Shown here one piece after another: positions 46,461-59,281 of a stretch of DNA of 64,000 bases. Every line of letters starts with the position of its first letter. Within the stretch, counting starts at the first letter, position 1. The translations under genes were made by a program, and so were the position numbers. This DNA comes from Juglans regia (taxonomy: Eukaryota; Streptophyta; Magnoliopsida; Fagales; Juglandaceae), in NCBI RefSeq assembly GCF_001411555.2, contig NW_023354173.1, positions 24,023-88,022 on the forward strand, read 5' to 3'. Below the pieces are notes generated by a model. It saw only the letters and a list, made by a program, of their open reading frames with translations, was not told the DNA's origin and did not search any database.

Positions 46461-47491
46461 TTAACTGGATAAATTTACACCAACCCATGTCTACCATTTT
46501 CGTTAATTTCTTCGCGCTTTTATTTTACGTGTGTATGTATATTTGAAGGATAATGATATGTATACAATCCTATATCATTGGTTTACTACTCGTCGGACAT
46601 GTTTTGTTTATTTTTTCTTTCCTTCTTTGTTGTTGCTGGACGCTTCTTTTAAAGGACGGTGCTACTCCCATAGAGAGAGTCCACTGAAACCACCACCGAA
46701 TAGGTAAAAACAAATTTGTCTTTTTTTTTTTTAATATTTTTTAAAATTCATTAAATATTTTAAAAAAATAAAAACTAAAAATTCAATTTAAAATAATTAC
46801 TTAACAATTAAGTAAAAAAAATAAAATAAAAAATGCAATCGATGACCACCTTTATGTAGGAAAAGCATTTCCCTTTTTTAAATTATGAAAATATCTTTTT
46901 ATCTTTTTAAAATTTAAAATTCTTCTGATTACAATTTTATTCCACATTAAGAGCACCAGTATCGGTCTTATCAAAAGGGAGGTTTCATCAAAATTTGATG
47001 ATTTGGGGGTTAAAATGCTAGTATTGGATTTGGTATACTATCAAAGCTCAAGTTTTGAGCTACAATATTTTTACTTTCATCTCTATATTTGAAGACTCAC
47101 TATTCATTCTCTATTTCTATTATTTTATTATAAAATATATTTCTTACATTTCCTATAATTCATGCAATGACCCTCTGGTTAGTATCAATAATTTAAGTAT
47201 CAAATTAAATTATTAATATATATATATATATATATAGTTAGTGTAATTGTAAAATATGAAAAAAAAAATTAAAAAATTATTATTAAAAAATAATATTATA
47301 TTATTAGTTTGGTGAATCTAATGGCTAATCCAACATGGGGTTATGGATAAGGAGGTTTTAAATTTATATTAAACATGTACTTTTCATTAAATTTTGAAGA
47401 TGAATTTGATAAAACCAATGCTAATGCTCCAAGTCTTTTAAAGCTAAAACGGCAAGGTCTTCCAAAAGAGTAGGTAGATGGATAAGTGGAG
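46461..47491. other. Spacer between divergent MES-C and MES-B
   Basis: This would have been a shared promoter region of the two divergently oriented MES copies. It holds a MITE-like AT-rich segment (46660-46870), a TA repeat (47217-47236) that differs in length between the duplication units, and otherwise nothing recognised. Confidence 0.5.
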
Positions 47492-50400
47492 ATGGAGAAC
47501 AGCGAGATCAAGCACTTTGTACTTGTACATGGAGCCTGCCATGGAGCATGGTGTTGGTATAAGGTGGCAAGTTTGTTGAAATTCTCAGGTCATAAGGTCA
47601 CAGTCCTGGACCTAGCTGCTTCTGGGATCCACCCAAAGCAGGTGCATGAAGTAAAGTCATTTTCGGAATACGTCGAGCCTTTGATGGAATTCATGGCGTC
47701 TCCGCCATTAATGGAGGAAAGGGTGGTACTTGTCGGCCACAGCTATGGAGGTCTCTGCATATCTGTTGCCATGGAAAAGTTCCCCGAGAGAGTCTCTGTT
47801 GCAGTGTACGCCGCTGCCTTTATGCCTAGTCCCGACTTGAGAGAGTCTCTGTTACAGGAGGTACTTCCATCTCTCTCTCTCTCTATAGTATAGTAGAAGC
47901 AAAAATGATCATGATCATTGATAATATTCACCTTTCGATCAACATCATTCCTGATATGGAAACCATTAGTATGGAAAGCAGCATGACAAATATGGATGCC
48001 AAGAGTGTAGCAAAGAGATTGTAGGCTGATTTATCTCCATCTCATTGACAGTCATAGGACTAATTATAGTGCAGATTTCACTCCTTGTAATTTGCTAAAT
48101 CTTACCTTGTATAGCTTTTACAGTTGTTCATTACCATGTATTGCTATACCTTATACAGTTTCTGTATATTACCATGTATTGTTATACCTTATACAGTTTC
48201 TGTATGTTGCCTTTCTATATAAATACAATACTACTCCCACGATTAAAAGTGTGGTGAGATTTCTCTATCATCGACTTGTACTGATTTTCTTCTTGGTATC
48301 AGAGAATTCATATTGTGAGGAGGGCAATTTTTTTTTTCTTCCGCAAACATGTCTTCAATATCATTGAATGTTGGCAATTTTGTTACTCTCAGACTCAAGT
48401 CTGAAAATTATCCTCTTTGGCGTGAGCAAGTCCTTGCTCTAGCAGAGAGTCAAGAACTGGTGACTTATCTTACGGGAGAAGTCACTATCCCTGAAGCTGT
48501 ACTTCCACCTCCAGAGGGTTCAATTCATCAAGCTGTTTCTAACCCAGAATTTGTGAAATGGAAAACTGCTGATCGACTACTTAGAGGCTGGATCATTGGA
48601 ACATTATCTGAAGAGGCTCTTGGGATTGTCATTGGCCTGGACACTTTGGCACATGTATGGAGGGCTCTCAAAGAAGCATATGCTCAATCTTCTCAGGAGC
48701 GACAGTTTCAACTTACACAGCAACTCAATCACATGAAGAAAGACTTTGATATGCCTTTGAATGATTATCTCCGTAAATTCAAAGGTGTGTGTGATAGCTT
48801 ATCTGCTATTGGCTGTCCTGTTGATGACAAAACCAAAGTATTCTCTCTATTAAATGGCTTGGGAGCAAGGTATGAACCTTTTACCACTTCTATGCTCAAA
48901 CCTTTTATGCCAAGTTATGCAGAAGCAGTGCCTTTACTGCAAAGCTATGAGACACAGATTAGCTTGCACTCTCCTGACTCAGGAGCCTACACTGCCTTTT
49001 ATGGTCAGAAAAATAACTCAAAATTCAACAACAAGGGATCTCGGCAATTAGGTAGTTTTTCCTCAAAAGGTAAAGGTTTTTCTCCTACTAATCAAGCAAC
49101 TGTGAAGCTGAACAATCTAGGTTCTCCAAATGTGTCAACTAATTCTACCCGTGAGCCTAATCGTGAACTTCTTTGTCAAATCTGTGATAAACGAGGCCAC
49201 ACTGCAATTCGTTGTTGGCACAGGTTTAATCACTCAATTCAGCCCGACAACTTGCCTAAAGCATTTGCAGCTCTCAATATTGTCTCAGAAACCAACAATG
49301 ATGAATGGATTTCTGACACAGGAGCTTTTGCTCACATGACTTCTCATGAAGGTATTTTATCTAACTTAAAGCCTTATGTTGGTTCAGATCATGCGTTAAT
49401 TGGAAATTGAGATTTTCTAAGAATTACACACATTGGTGATGCTACTAACGGGTCAGGATCTTCTAAGATTACTTTAACCAATATTCTTTTGGTTCCTGAT
49501 CTAGAGAAAAACTTGTTATCTATTGGACAATTGACTAATGATTATCCAGTAAACTGTGAGTTTTCTAATGAGCATTTTGTGATCAAGGATCGAGTGACAC
49601 AGAGTTCTAATGAAGGGACTCAAGCAGGATAATCTTTACACCATTCGGGCTTCACCAGCTGCTTTCTTTTCAACAAGGTTTCGAGCAGTAACAAGGGATC
49701 TATGGCATCAAAGGCTCGGGCATCCTCAAGCAGCTGCTGTTGCTAATCTTCAAAGCAAGGGTCTTATTAAAATATTGTCCAATAAGTTAGAGAATAAAGT
49801 CTGTGAGAGTTGTCAGTTAGGGAAGATGTCTAAGCTTCCCTTCTCTACTTCAGTGTCTAAAACAATTACTCCTTTTGATAAGCTTCATATTGACTTGTGG
49901 GGGCCTGCTCCTGTTCCTTCAATGAATAAATCTCATTATTATGCTGCAATTGTGGATGATTTTACAAAGTTCATTTGGATGATTCCTCTAAAGCAAAAGT
50001 CAGATTTCTTTAATCAATTCTTACTATTTGAGAAATATGTCTTGAGACAGTTTGAGAAAATCATAAAAGTGGTACAAACAGATGGAGGAGGAGAATTTCT
50101 GAATAATGCCTTTATTAGTCATTTGCAAAATTCTGGTATTTTACATCAAATATCCTGTCCATACACGCCTGAGCAGAATGGATTTGTTGAGAGGAGACAT
50201 CGAAATATTAGAGAGTTGGGTCTTACAATGATGTTGCATGCTAATGTTCCCAAGTGTTTTTGGGTAGAAGCATTTACCACAGCTGTTTTCTTAATCAACA
50301 GACTCCCTACTATCACTTTAAAATGGGAGTCCCCTTATTACACCAGATTATGGATCTCTTCGTGTCTTTGGTTCAAGATGTTATCCTTATGTTTGGGACC

Positions 50401-53400
50401 AAAAGACAAGTAAGTTTGACCCAAAGTCACTCTCTTGTGTATTCTTGGGCTATAGTGATCGACATAAAGGGTATAGGTGTTATTATCCACCTACAAGAAG
50501 GACATTTATTTCCAGACATGTAGCATTTGATGAGGATCATCTTCACTTTAAAACTCAAGTCTCCAATAACAAGTCTTGTTCAGATTTTCTGGTCACTACT
50601 TTCAAAGAATGGGATTCTTCAACAGTCACTATATGCTCTCATTCTTCTCCATCAGCACATACAGAAAATCCGACTCCTAATGCACCCTTGAGTAAACAAC
50701 TAACTCTATCTGATTTAGTATGTGGTGTAGAACTTCAGTCCAAGACTGTCTCATCTATGTTACCTGACATTTCCTCTCTACTGGATCAATCCGAAGGCCC
50801 AGCAGGTCCTGAAGTAAGCAATTAGTCCATAATACCTCATGCAGAGTCCTCAAATTCTATACTACCTGCTTCTTCACATCCTATGCAGACTCGTGCAAAA
50901 TCAGGTATTCATAAACATAATCCTAAGTATGCTTTAATTCATCAGTATGTTGGCATACCAAAGCCACCAAGAACTATTCAATCAGCTGTTAAACATCCTG
51001 GCTGGAAGAAAGCTATGGAAGAAGAATTGGAAGCATTATGGCAAAATGAGACCTGGTCTCTTGTTCCCAGAAATTCCACAATGAATGTGGTTGGATCACG
51101 TTGGGTACTAACACCCAAAATCAATCCTGATGGATCATTACAACGTCTAAAGGCAAGGCTGGTAGCTAAAGGTTTTCATCAAGTGGATGGCATAGACTTT
51201 ACAGAGACTTACTCTCCTGTAGTGAAACCAGCCACTATTCGAATAATTATTTCACTAGCTGTTGTTCGAAAATGAAGTATTAGACAGCTAGATGTGAAAA
51301 ATGCATTTCTTCATGGACTCTTGTCAGAAAAGATATTCATGGAACAGCCTCCTGGCTTTGTGAACCATGAGAAACCTGACCATGTGTGCTTACTTCATAA
51401 GGCAATATATGGATTAAAACAAGCTCCAAGAGCTTGGTTTGATAGATTTAGCACCTTTCTTCTTGAATCTGGTTTCTTCTGCAGTACAGCTGATCCAAGT
51501 CTCTTCATCAATCATTCGGCTCATGGCACTTTGGTGCTACTTCTATATGTGGATGATATCATCCTCACGGGTTCCTCAGATAAATTAATTGATCAATTCA
51601 TAGCTGTGTTGCACACTGAATTTGCAATGAAGGACCTTGGTGCACTTCATTATTTTTTGGGAGTTGAAGTCAGTTATGTTTCCGATGGCCTTGTATTGCA
51701 CCAATCTAAGTATGCTATTGATCTACTTGATCGTGCATTAATGAGAGATTGCAAACCAACTCATACTCCAATGACTCAAAAGTTCAAAACAGTCATGGAC
51801 TCAACAGCACTTTGTGATCCTCACACCTATCGATCTCTAGTTGGTGCATTACAGTATTTAACACTAACACGTCCTGATATTTCATTTAGTGTTAATTATG
51901 TTTCTCAGTTCATGCATGCTCCAACACAAGACCATTTCACAATGGTAAGACGGATTCTGAGATATGTGAAAGGGACTGCTCATCATGGTTTGCATATTCA
52001 AAACTCCAGTACATTGGACCTTTATGCCTTCTCGGATGCAGATTGGGCAGGATGCCCACAAACACGACGTTCAACCACTGGTTTCTGCACTTACCTTGGC
52101 AGTAACATAATTTCTTGAAGTGCAAAAAAGCAACCCACAGTCTCTCGTTCAAGCTCAGAAGCTGAATATAGGGCTATGGCCCAAACTGCTGCAGAAATCA
52201 CCTTGCTTACTTTCATCCTTTGTGACCTTCAAGTTCCATTGATAACACCACCAGTTTTATTTTGTGATAATCTCAGCTCCTTGTTCATGACTGTCAATCC
52301 CGCGTTTCACGCTAGAAGTAAACACATTGAGTTAGATTATCATTATATCAGGGAGAGAGTTTCTCTTGGTTTGTTAATCACTCGGCACATCTCAACTTCA
52401 GCTCAGATTGCAGATGTTTTCACTAAGCCTCAAACAAGATATGATTTGGACAGACTCAAGAACAAACTATGCCTTGTTACCACGCCTAGTTTGAGGGCGG
52501 ATGATAATATTCACCTTTCGATCAACACCATTCCTGATATGGAAACCACTAGTATGGAAAGCAGCATGACAAATATGGATGCCAAGAGTGTAGCAAAGAG
52601 ATTGTAGGCTGATTTATCTCCATCTCATTGACAGTCATAGGACTAATTATAGTGCAGATTTCACTCATTGTAATTTGCTAAATCTTACCTTGTATAGCTT
52701 TTACATTTGTTCATTACCATGTATTGCTATACCTTATACAGTTTCTGTATGTTGCCTTTCTATATAAATACAATACTACTCCCACGATTAAAAGTGTGGT
52801 GAGATTTCTCTATCATCGACTTGTACTGATTTTCTTCTCTAGTGGATTTTTCTTCACGCGTGGTAGACTTGGATTTTCTTTTCTCATCTTTTCATTTCTT
52901 TGTCCTGTCTTTAGCTTGATGGTGATATGTTTAATTTGATGGCTCCTAATTTCTTTCTTGTGTTACGTGCTAATTATTGGAGTCCGTATCGATACTTCCA
53001 AAGACATATTGGCAAAGACAAAAACAAAACATCCTAGCTCCTTTTGCAAAAGTTGATTTTCATTTGGATGAATTATATATATATCAAACCGTAAGATTTG
53101 AAGATGATGTGCATGTGAGATACTAATTAATTTGTGCATGCAATTAATTAATTCTATGGCTCAACATCACTAGATATATACATGATATTTAAAAATTCAT
53201 GCTTTAAATATATATTAACTAATTTATATATAGATAAAATTCACCTATATATATATATATCTGATACAGCCAGATCGATCTTTAGATCAATTCATACGTA
53301 TATAGGTTTGCCTATTTTACAGCTACGTACTTAATTATAATGTCTTTTTGCATATATGGTTTGGAAAATAAAAAATATATATCATGTAGTTCAACAGAAG

Positions 53401-54392
53401 ACTGGATTCTTATATGGACACGCAATTTACGTTCGATCAAGGGGAAAACAACCCTCCAACCTCCCTTTTATGGGGTCGCAACTTCATGGCAACCCAGTTT
53501 TACCAACTCTCCCCACCTGAGGTACGTACGTACATGCTCCAATAATATCCCAATATTCACATCAATTATCTCATTCATTGTCAGCATTTTCACGCACGTT
53601 TTATCCTCATAATCCAGAAAACTTCAAGACAGGTGTGTAATGGTCATATGTACATGATACAACCATTTACTTTTTTTTCTTCCTGAGAAAGAAGGAATCT
53701 TTTAAGCATAAATTTTGTATTCAATCCGCATAATATTAATGATGTTTTGTCGAATAAAAAGTGTTACAACTACAAAGAGATTTCATATATAAAAGTAAAT
53801 CTATAAATTGACATGATTTTATATGATATATACGTTAGATCCACTTTACAATAAAAGTAACTTTATAATTTAATATACCACATCAAATCACGTCAGTTTG
53901 AAAATTTACTTATGTGAAATCTTTTTATGGCCAAAGCTATCATTTCTCTTTGCGGATATGCTTGACTACTTTCATTATAAGTTGTGAACAAAATTCTTGT
54001 TAATAGTAATTAATGTTATAATTATTATAAGTTAGTTAGCTAATTAATTAAGTTGTCATGCATTTCCTAATATATTGTACACAATGAAATTAATTAATTA
54101 CTAGGATTTGACGCTTGCAATGTCGTTGGTGAGACCTATTCGTCTCTACGGGGATACTGCAACATTGCAAAAAGAAGCAAATCTGAGCAGGGAGAAATAC
54201 GGGCAAGTTCCTAGAGTTTACATCATTTGTGAAGAAGACAATGTGATGAAGGTGGATTTCCAAAGGTGGATGATTGAGAACAATCCAGCACCGGAGGTGA
54301 AGGTAATTGCCGGTTCCGATCACATGGTGATGTTCTCGCAACCGAAGGAGCTGTGCTCCTGCCTCCTTGAAATTGCAGAGAAATATCCTTAA
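47492..54392 (+). CDS. Methylesterase (MES family) gene B, three exons, 262 aa
   Basis: Exons 47492-47860, 53390-53521 and 54105-54392 are all phase 0 and give a complete 262-residue alpha/beta hydrolase, the normal MES length. The oxyanion region is LVHGACHGAWCWYK. The nucleophile is Ser84 in VGHSYGG. The other catalytic residues are Asp212 (CEEDN) and His240 (GSDHM). Exon 2 starts at GTAG|TTCAACAG and ends GAG|GTACGT. Relatives such as SABP2 and AtMES enzymes hydrolyse methyl salicylate, methyl jasmonate or methyl-IAA; the substrate here cannot be assigned. The ATG at 47492 is used; the in-frame upstream GTG at 47486 is not needed. Intron 1 is 5529 bases because it contains the whole of Copia-2 in sense orientation. 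Exon 1 lies in duplication unit 1 and exons 2-3 in unit 2, so the gene is a duplication-junction hybrid. Whether the intron is spliced efficiently is unknown. Confidence 0.85.
47919..48293 (+). repeat. Copia-2 5' LTR
   Basis: It starts TGATAATATTCACC and ends CTGATTTTCTTCT just before the primer-binding site. TTTCTATATAAATAC near 48212 is probably its TATA box. It is 38 bases longer than the 3' LTR because of an extra tandem copy of the TTACCATGTATTG...TACAGTTTCTG segment. About four base differences separate the two LTRs. Confidence 0.88.
48294..48304 (+). other. Copia-2 primer-binding site
   Basis: TGGTATCAGAG directly follows the 5' LTR. It is complementary to the 3' end of initiator methionine tRNA, the usual primer of plant copia elements. 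Confidence 0.85.
52502..52838 (+). repeat. Copia-2 3' LTR
   Basis: It follows the purine tract TTTGAGGGCGGA and starts TGATAATATTCACC. The RNase H frame reads into it. It is followed by CTAGTGGATTTTTCTTC, which resumes the MES intron sequence also found near 37057. Confidence 0.88.
53767..53949. repeat. Palindromic MITE in MES intron 2 (copy 2)
   Basis: This is the duplicate of 38180-38362, now within intron 2 of the intact MES-B gene. It appears unchanged between copies. Confidence 0.65.
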
Positions 54393-54675
54393 AACTTGCC
54401 ACTTGCAGCTACCTAGCTTGGGATATATGTTTCGTGGCACAAATAAATTATGACCCGATGGTAATATCCCGTACGTGTGTCTTGAGTACTACAATATGAT
54501 GGCATGCACATTATTTGAATTAATTAAGATCTAGTAGGCAATTAACAATTTGATTTGTAATATTTAAATTTTAGAATTTATCTTCCGAATCAAATAACGT
54601 CACGTGGATGATTTGGTATAAATGTCTTCAAATAGAATTATTCTTGTTAAAAGCAGAGCATAATTTCAAGTGTAT

Positions 54676-54945
54676 TTAGATGTAGATCAGGAGACAATCG
54701 CAGAGTTCCTTCGGCTTTGAAAGCATTGCCATGTGATCAGCACCCTCAATCTCCATCACGTCTTTTACCCCACTGTTTTGAATCATCCATCGCTGAAATT
54801 CAACAAGTATTGCTAGATCCTCGTCACAAACAACGTAAACTCGTGGAACCGACTCATATCCCTGGTTTGAGAAATACTATGCCTTGGACAAGTCCTCAAT
54901 AAACAGTGAACTTGGCCTTGTTAAAGTCTTGGTGAGTTCAAGATC
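54676..54945 (-). pseudogene. Inverted MES pseudogene C, exon 3 (copy 2)
   Basis: The duplicate of 39089-39358, with the same in-frame TAG and the same frame, appears identical. The stop therefore predates the duplication. Confidence 0.87.
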
Positions 54946-57798
54946 CTTCCACAATCACAACCCAATTACACTACTTAGGAAAATAAAGAATCCCAAAATT
55001 CTTACAACAATTTGTGATGTAATTAGACCGATCTGTGTCGTGCATGTGTATGGGGTGAGTGAATCCGTCGTCACACAGGTGAGGGCCTGAGTGTGTGAAT
55101 TTGTTTAGAGTAATGCTGTACCCCTCCTATGATTATATCCCAAAATCCCTCTTTGTAACATTCAATACACTCTATAAATAACCTACGTATTGTATATATA
55201 TTGAAAAAATCTCAATGTACTCTCATGGTGTGCAAGACTTTTTCACAAACACTTTCTGTGCAATCTTCTTTATGGTAACAAGTGCCAAGTGAGAGCAAGA
55301 GAGTCCTACTCACATGGCTTCCATCTCACTATCTGTGAGTAATTTTGTCACATTTTGTTTAACACGGAAAATATCGCTTGTGGAGGGAACAAATCGTGGC
55401 CTTGGCTAAGAGCCAAGACCTTATGGACCATCTTACAAATCTGTCCCCCCCACCTCAGTTTGATGTCCCCACAGACGATACTTCCAAGAGTTCAGTCAAA
55501 CTTACCTCCAATGGTGCAAATCTGATCGTCTACTTTGTGGCTGGATAATTAACACTCTTAAAAGAATCTCTTAGTCTAGTTGTTGGACTAGACACTGCAC
55601 AACAGGTTTGACAGGCCCTTCAAGAGGCCTACGCCCAAAGATCCCAAGAGAGGGAATTCCAATTTACATAGCAGCTTTTACATGCGGAAGGAGGCCACCA
55701 CACCAATGGCAGATCATCTTCAACACTTCAAAGGGGTATGCGATAATCTAGCTGCAATCGGTCGGCCGGTGAGTGACAAAATGAAGGCTTTCTCCCTCCT
55801 CAATAGTCTCAGCCCCAAGTAATGAGCCATTCACTACATCAATGCTCAAACCCCCATGCTGATGTATGGAGAGCTGGTGCCCCTGTTGCAAGGATTCGAG
55901 ATGCGTTCTTAGTTGCACGAGCCCCTTACTCCTCAGCCCGTGGCATTTTATGGCCAAAAGTCCAATCACAGCTTCTCTAAGTGTCAACGAGGTTCCACCC
56001 ATACGCAGCACAAGACTTTTTCTTCTAAGGGATGTGGCTTCTCACAAGCCAGCCATTCCCCACGTTCTAATGCTCAGTCTGGTGGTACCCATAATCAAAA
56101 TTATAATATTGCCTGTGACTCAGTTCGTTCAGAGACTTGTCAAATTTGTGGCAAGAAAGGACATATTCCTCTGAAATGTTGACATCGGTTTAATCACAGT
56201 CTCCAACCAGATGATATACCTCAAGCCTTGGCCGCTATGGCTCTTCATGATACATTGATATGCCTTCTAACTCCGAATGGATAGCAGACATGGGGGCCTT
56301 TGCTCACATGACAAGTAACTCAGGGATGCTCAACAACCTTCGTTGCTATCTTGGCAATGATGTAATACTTATTGGTGATGGTAGTCTTCACGAAATCACA
56401 CATACTGGGGACACTTATATTGGTTTTGGTGATTCTCGTATTCAGCTTAAAGATGTTTGCTTGTCCCTGATTTAGTGAAAAATATCTTGTCTATTAGTCA
56501 ACTGATGTCTGACTATCCTTGTGCCTGTGAATTTTATGGTGTTGGTTTCTCTATTAAGGAAAGGGCAACCAACTACACACTAATGAACGAACATCGCAAG
56601 GGTAATATGTATATTTCCCCACCCACAGAAGCACACTTCTCCATTTGGTTTCGATCGGTTTTTGAAGAAGTGTGGCATCAATGGTTGGGACACCCTCAAG
56701 CTTCTATGCTTTGCTTAAGGTCTTATCCAGACTCTTGGCAAGAATAAGGGCTCTTCTCTGTGTGAGAATTGCCAACTAGGAAAAATGAGCAATTACCTTT
56801 TTCACCTTCACATAGTTATACTTTTAGTATCTTTGATAAACTTTATTGTTGGCAGTGAGTTCACCAACAATCTATTTAATTTGCATCTTCAAAAGCAAGG
56901 CATTCTTCACCAATACTCTTGTCCGCATACACCCGAACAAAATGGTTCAGTAGAACGATGTCATCGCACCATCCGTGAACTAGGTATGACTATGTTATTT
57001 GGCATACCTAAACGTTTTTTGGTCAAAGCCTTTTCCACTACCATCTTCTTAATTAACCGCCTTCCCTCTACATCCATTGGTTGTCAGTCCCCATTCTCTA
57101 TATTTTATGGCCACTATCCAGATTATACCTCTCTCAAGGTTTTTGGCTCCAAATGTTACTCTTACACTTGGGACACCAAACAAAATAAATTCGACCCAAA
57201 AACCCTACCTTGCATTTTTCTGGGCTACAGTGACAAACACCAAGGGTACAAATGCTATCACCCACCATCATGAAAAACCTTTATTTCTCGACATGTTGTT
57301 TTTATGAAACTAGTTTTCCATTCAAACAACCCGGTAATCTCCATCTACCCACTTTCGATACTCATGTTTTATCAACTTTTATCGAATGACACTCATCTAT
57401 CACTAACCCTGTGGATATCCCTAGTGCAGCTCACTTGTAGGTATAAGCTCCACCGGCTCCTTAAACATCCTCGACAATTGATCCCATTCTCATTCCCTCG
57501 TTGGCTCCTGACATTGAGCCCTTTTTGCACCCCAACCCCACATCAACTTCATCTCATGGTGACCCCCCTACAACCCTTTGCTTGCTCCACCCATAGCTTC
57601 CTCTTCCCCATGGACCCCTCCTCCTCACCCCATGGTCACTTGTGCCAAAGTTGGGACTCACAAACCTAATCCCAAATACACAAATATCCATACCCTTATT
57701 GACTTTCCCTAAGAGCCCAAGACCGTTTGTTCTGCGCTGAACTATGTCAGGTGGTCTAAGGCTATGTGTGATGAATTACAAGCTCTTCATTACAACAA

Positions 57799-59281
57799 TG
57801 ACTCACCCAAAAATGAGTAGCACAAAGGCTATCCCAAGTGCAGGAGGATGTCGCATAATAATTAGGAATAAATTCTTAAATTGTCTCATCAGGGAAAGTT
57901 ACTTAAAATCAAACTCGTTTAAAATGGTGAAAATATTCATAAAGAGAAAATAAAAATGATGGTATGTGTAATAGATGAAAGAGTGCAACAATAATGAAAA
58001 TGGTACTAGTCATGGAGTAGATTCATATTTTTGGATTTTTGAGCGTCGAAATGAAATGTAAAAAAAACTAACAAATTGAAATTAACAATAAAAATAAATC
58101 AACTAAACTAAACAATCTTAATTAATCTGAAAAATTAAACAATAAAACATAAATTATTTAAGTCCTAATTAAGCTTTAATCGATCTAATATGCAATGGAA
58201 TTGAGAGATTAATAAAACTAATCTAAGAATTAAACTAGATTAGAAAGTAATTGACAAAATACGAACTGAAAATTGAAAAGCCTCAAAATCAAGATTCTAG
58301 GGTTCATCCTTGTATTTAAATCACAAATTTTCAAAATTAATTCATAGTACTTGTAATCACTGTTAAATGAAAGTTTAAAAAAACGAGAAAAATAAATAAC
58401 ACGAAATAAATAAACAGAAAATAAATGCCCAAAAGTCTAAGCCAAATATCTCAAAAATAAATCACAAACTTTAAACTAAAATTAAATAAATAGTAGATAG
58501 TGAAAAGAGCAAGCCAAATGAATGGAGATGGAGGTGGTAGGCAATGGAAGAGGCGGCTGGAGCGGCAATTGGACCCTGTAAGAGTTCTTTAAATGTGCAG
58601 CGCTGCTCTAAAAAAGTCTCCAATTTCGTGCTAATGATATGCTTAAATAGGATAGGAAAGAAACCCTAATTTCTTCTTATTCTCGCACACAAAATCGTTT
58701 AAATTTTAGGACTCAACTTGGCAGCCACATAAGCGCTTCAGTAGTTCGAATTTGGAAATTCTTATTAAAAGACAACTTTGTAGCCCTTTAAGATAACTTT
58801 CCAATACATCAAGAATCGTATCAATCCGATATTTGAGCAGAAAGTTATGATTAAAATACTAAAATGTGTCCATTCTATCTCCTAATGCATTTTTGGATTC
58901 TGATCTGAATTACTCTCAAACCCCATCATTATCCTTATTTGAAGAGTCTTACACTCGTTGAAAGTTTTTATATTGTTCCAATGTCTTGCCCACTTAAAAG
59001 TTCTTTGAATTTGAAATTAGGAATAAAATAATAGAAAATAGAAATAAAATAAAATAAGAATAATAGGATATCAAAAATATGTTGTGCATGTGAATGAACA
59101 TTGTCCAATTAAATCACAAATTATGAAATTAAGCATAAATCATGCTATTAACCAATTTAAATCATAACTCGAATTTATTCATCTTAATCATTTATTCATC
59201 TAAAACCAATAATAATGTAATGAAATAATTAAAATATATTGGTTCTAAATGTATAAAATATGCAATAATTCAGCTCAATCA
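57799..59281. mobile_element. 1483-bp TG...CA element, probable solo LTR (copy 2)
   Basis: The same element as 42215-43697, with AACAA at 57794-57798 and 59282-59286. It has the same length and no differences that I noticed. Confidence 0.82.

Larger units (their letters stand above)
47919..52838 (+). mobile_element. Copia-2: nearly full-length Ty1/copia element in MES-B intron 1
   Basis: Two LTRs (47919-48293 and 52502-52838) flank a copia gag-pol. Gag starts MSSISLNVGNFVTLRL at 48349, with the zinc knuckle CQICDKRGHTAIRCWH. The protease has WISDTGAFAHM. Integrase follows from 49610 (WHQRLGHPQ, then VVQTDGGGEFL and SCPYTPEQNG). RT has LVAKGFHQVDG and LYVDDIILTG. RNase H has DADWAGCP and [11 protein letters not shown]. 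Stops at 49408, 51273 and 52116 and frameshifts near 49610 and 50340 prevent a full polyprotein, so it is recently dead. No clear target duplication was seen. It is related to Copia-1 but far less decayed. Confidence 0.93.
37536..53082. repeat. Tandem segmental duplication, unit 1 (15,547 bp)
   Basis: The sequence starting ATCAAACCGTAAGATTTG at 37536 is repeated from 53083 with near-perfect identity to the window end. The copy-to-copy offset is 15,547 at the start, 15,587 after a 38-bp and a 2-bp indel, then 15,584 and 15,581 after small microsatellite changes. The units lie head to tail with no spacer. Unit 1 contains MES-A exons 2-3, inverted MES-C split by Copia-1, MES-B exon 1 and Copia-2. 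To the left of the repeat start, the introns at 37057-37300 and 52835-53080 are still related but clearly diverged. Confidence 0.95.

Noticed and set aside
47486..47491. Upstream GTG start for the MES gene
   Set aside because: Plant genes rarely use GTG. The ATG six bases later gives the standard N-terminus length.
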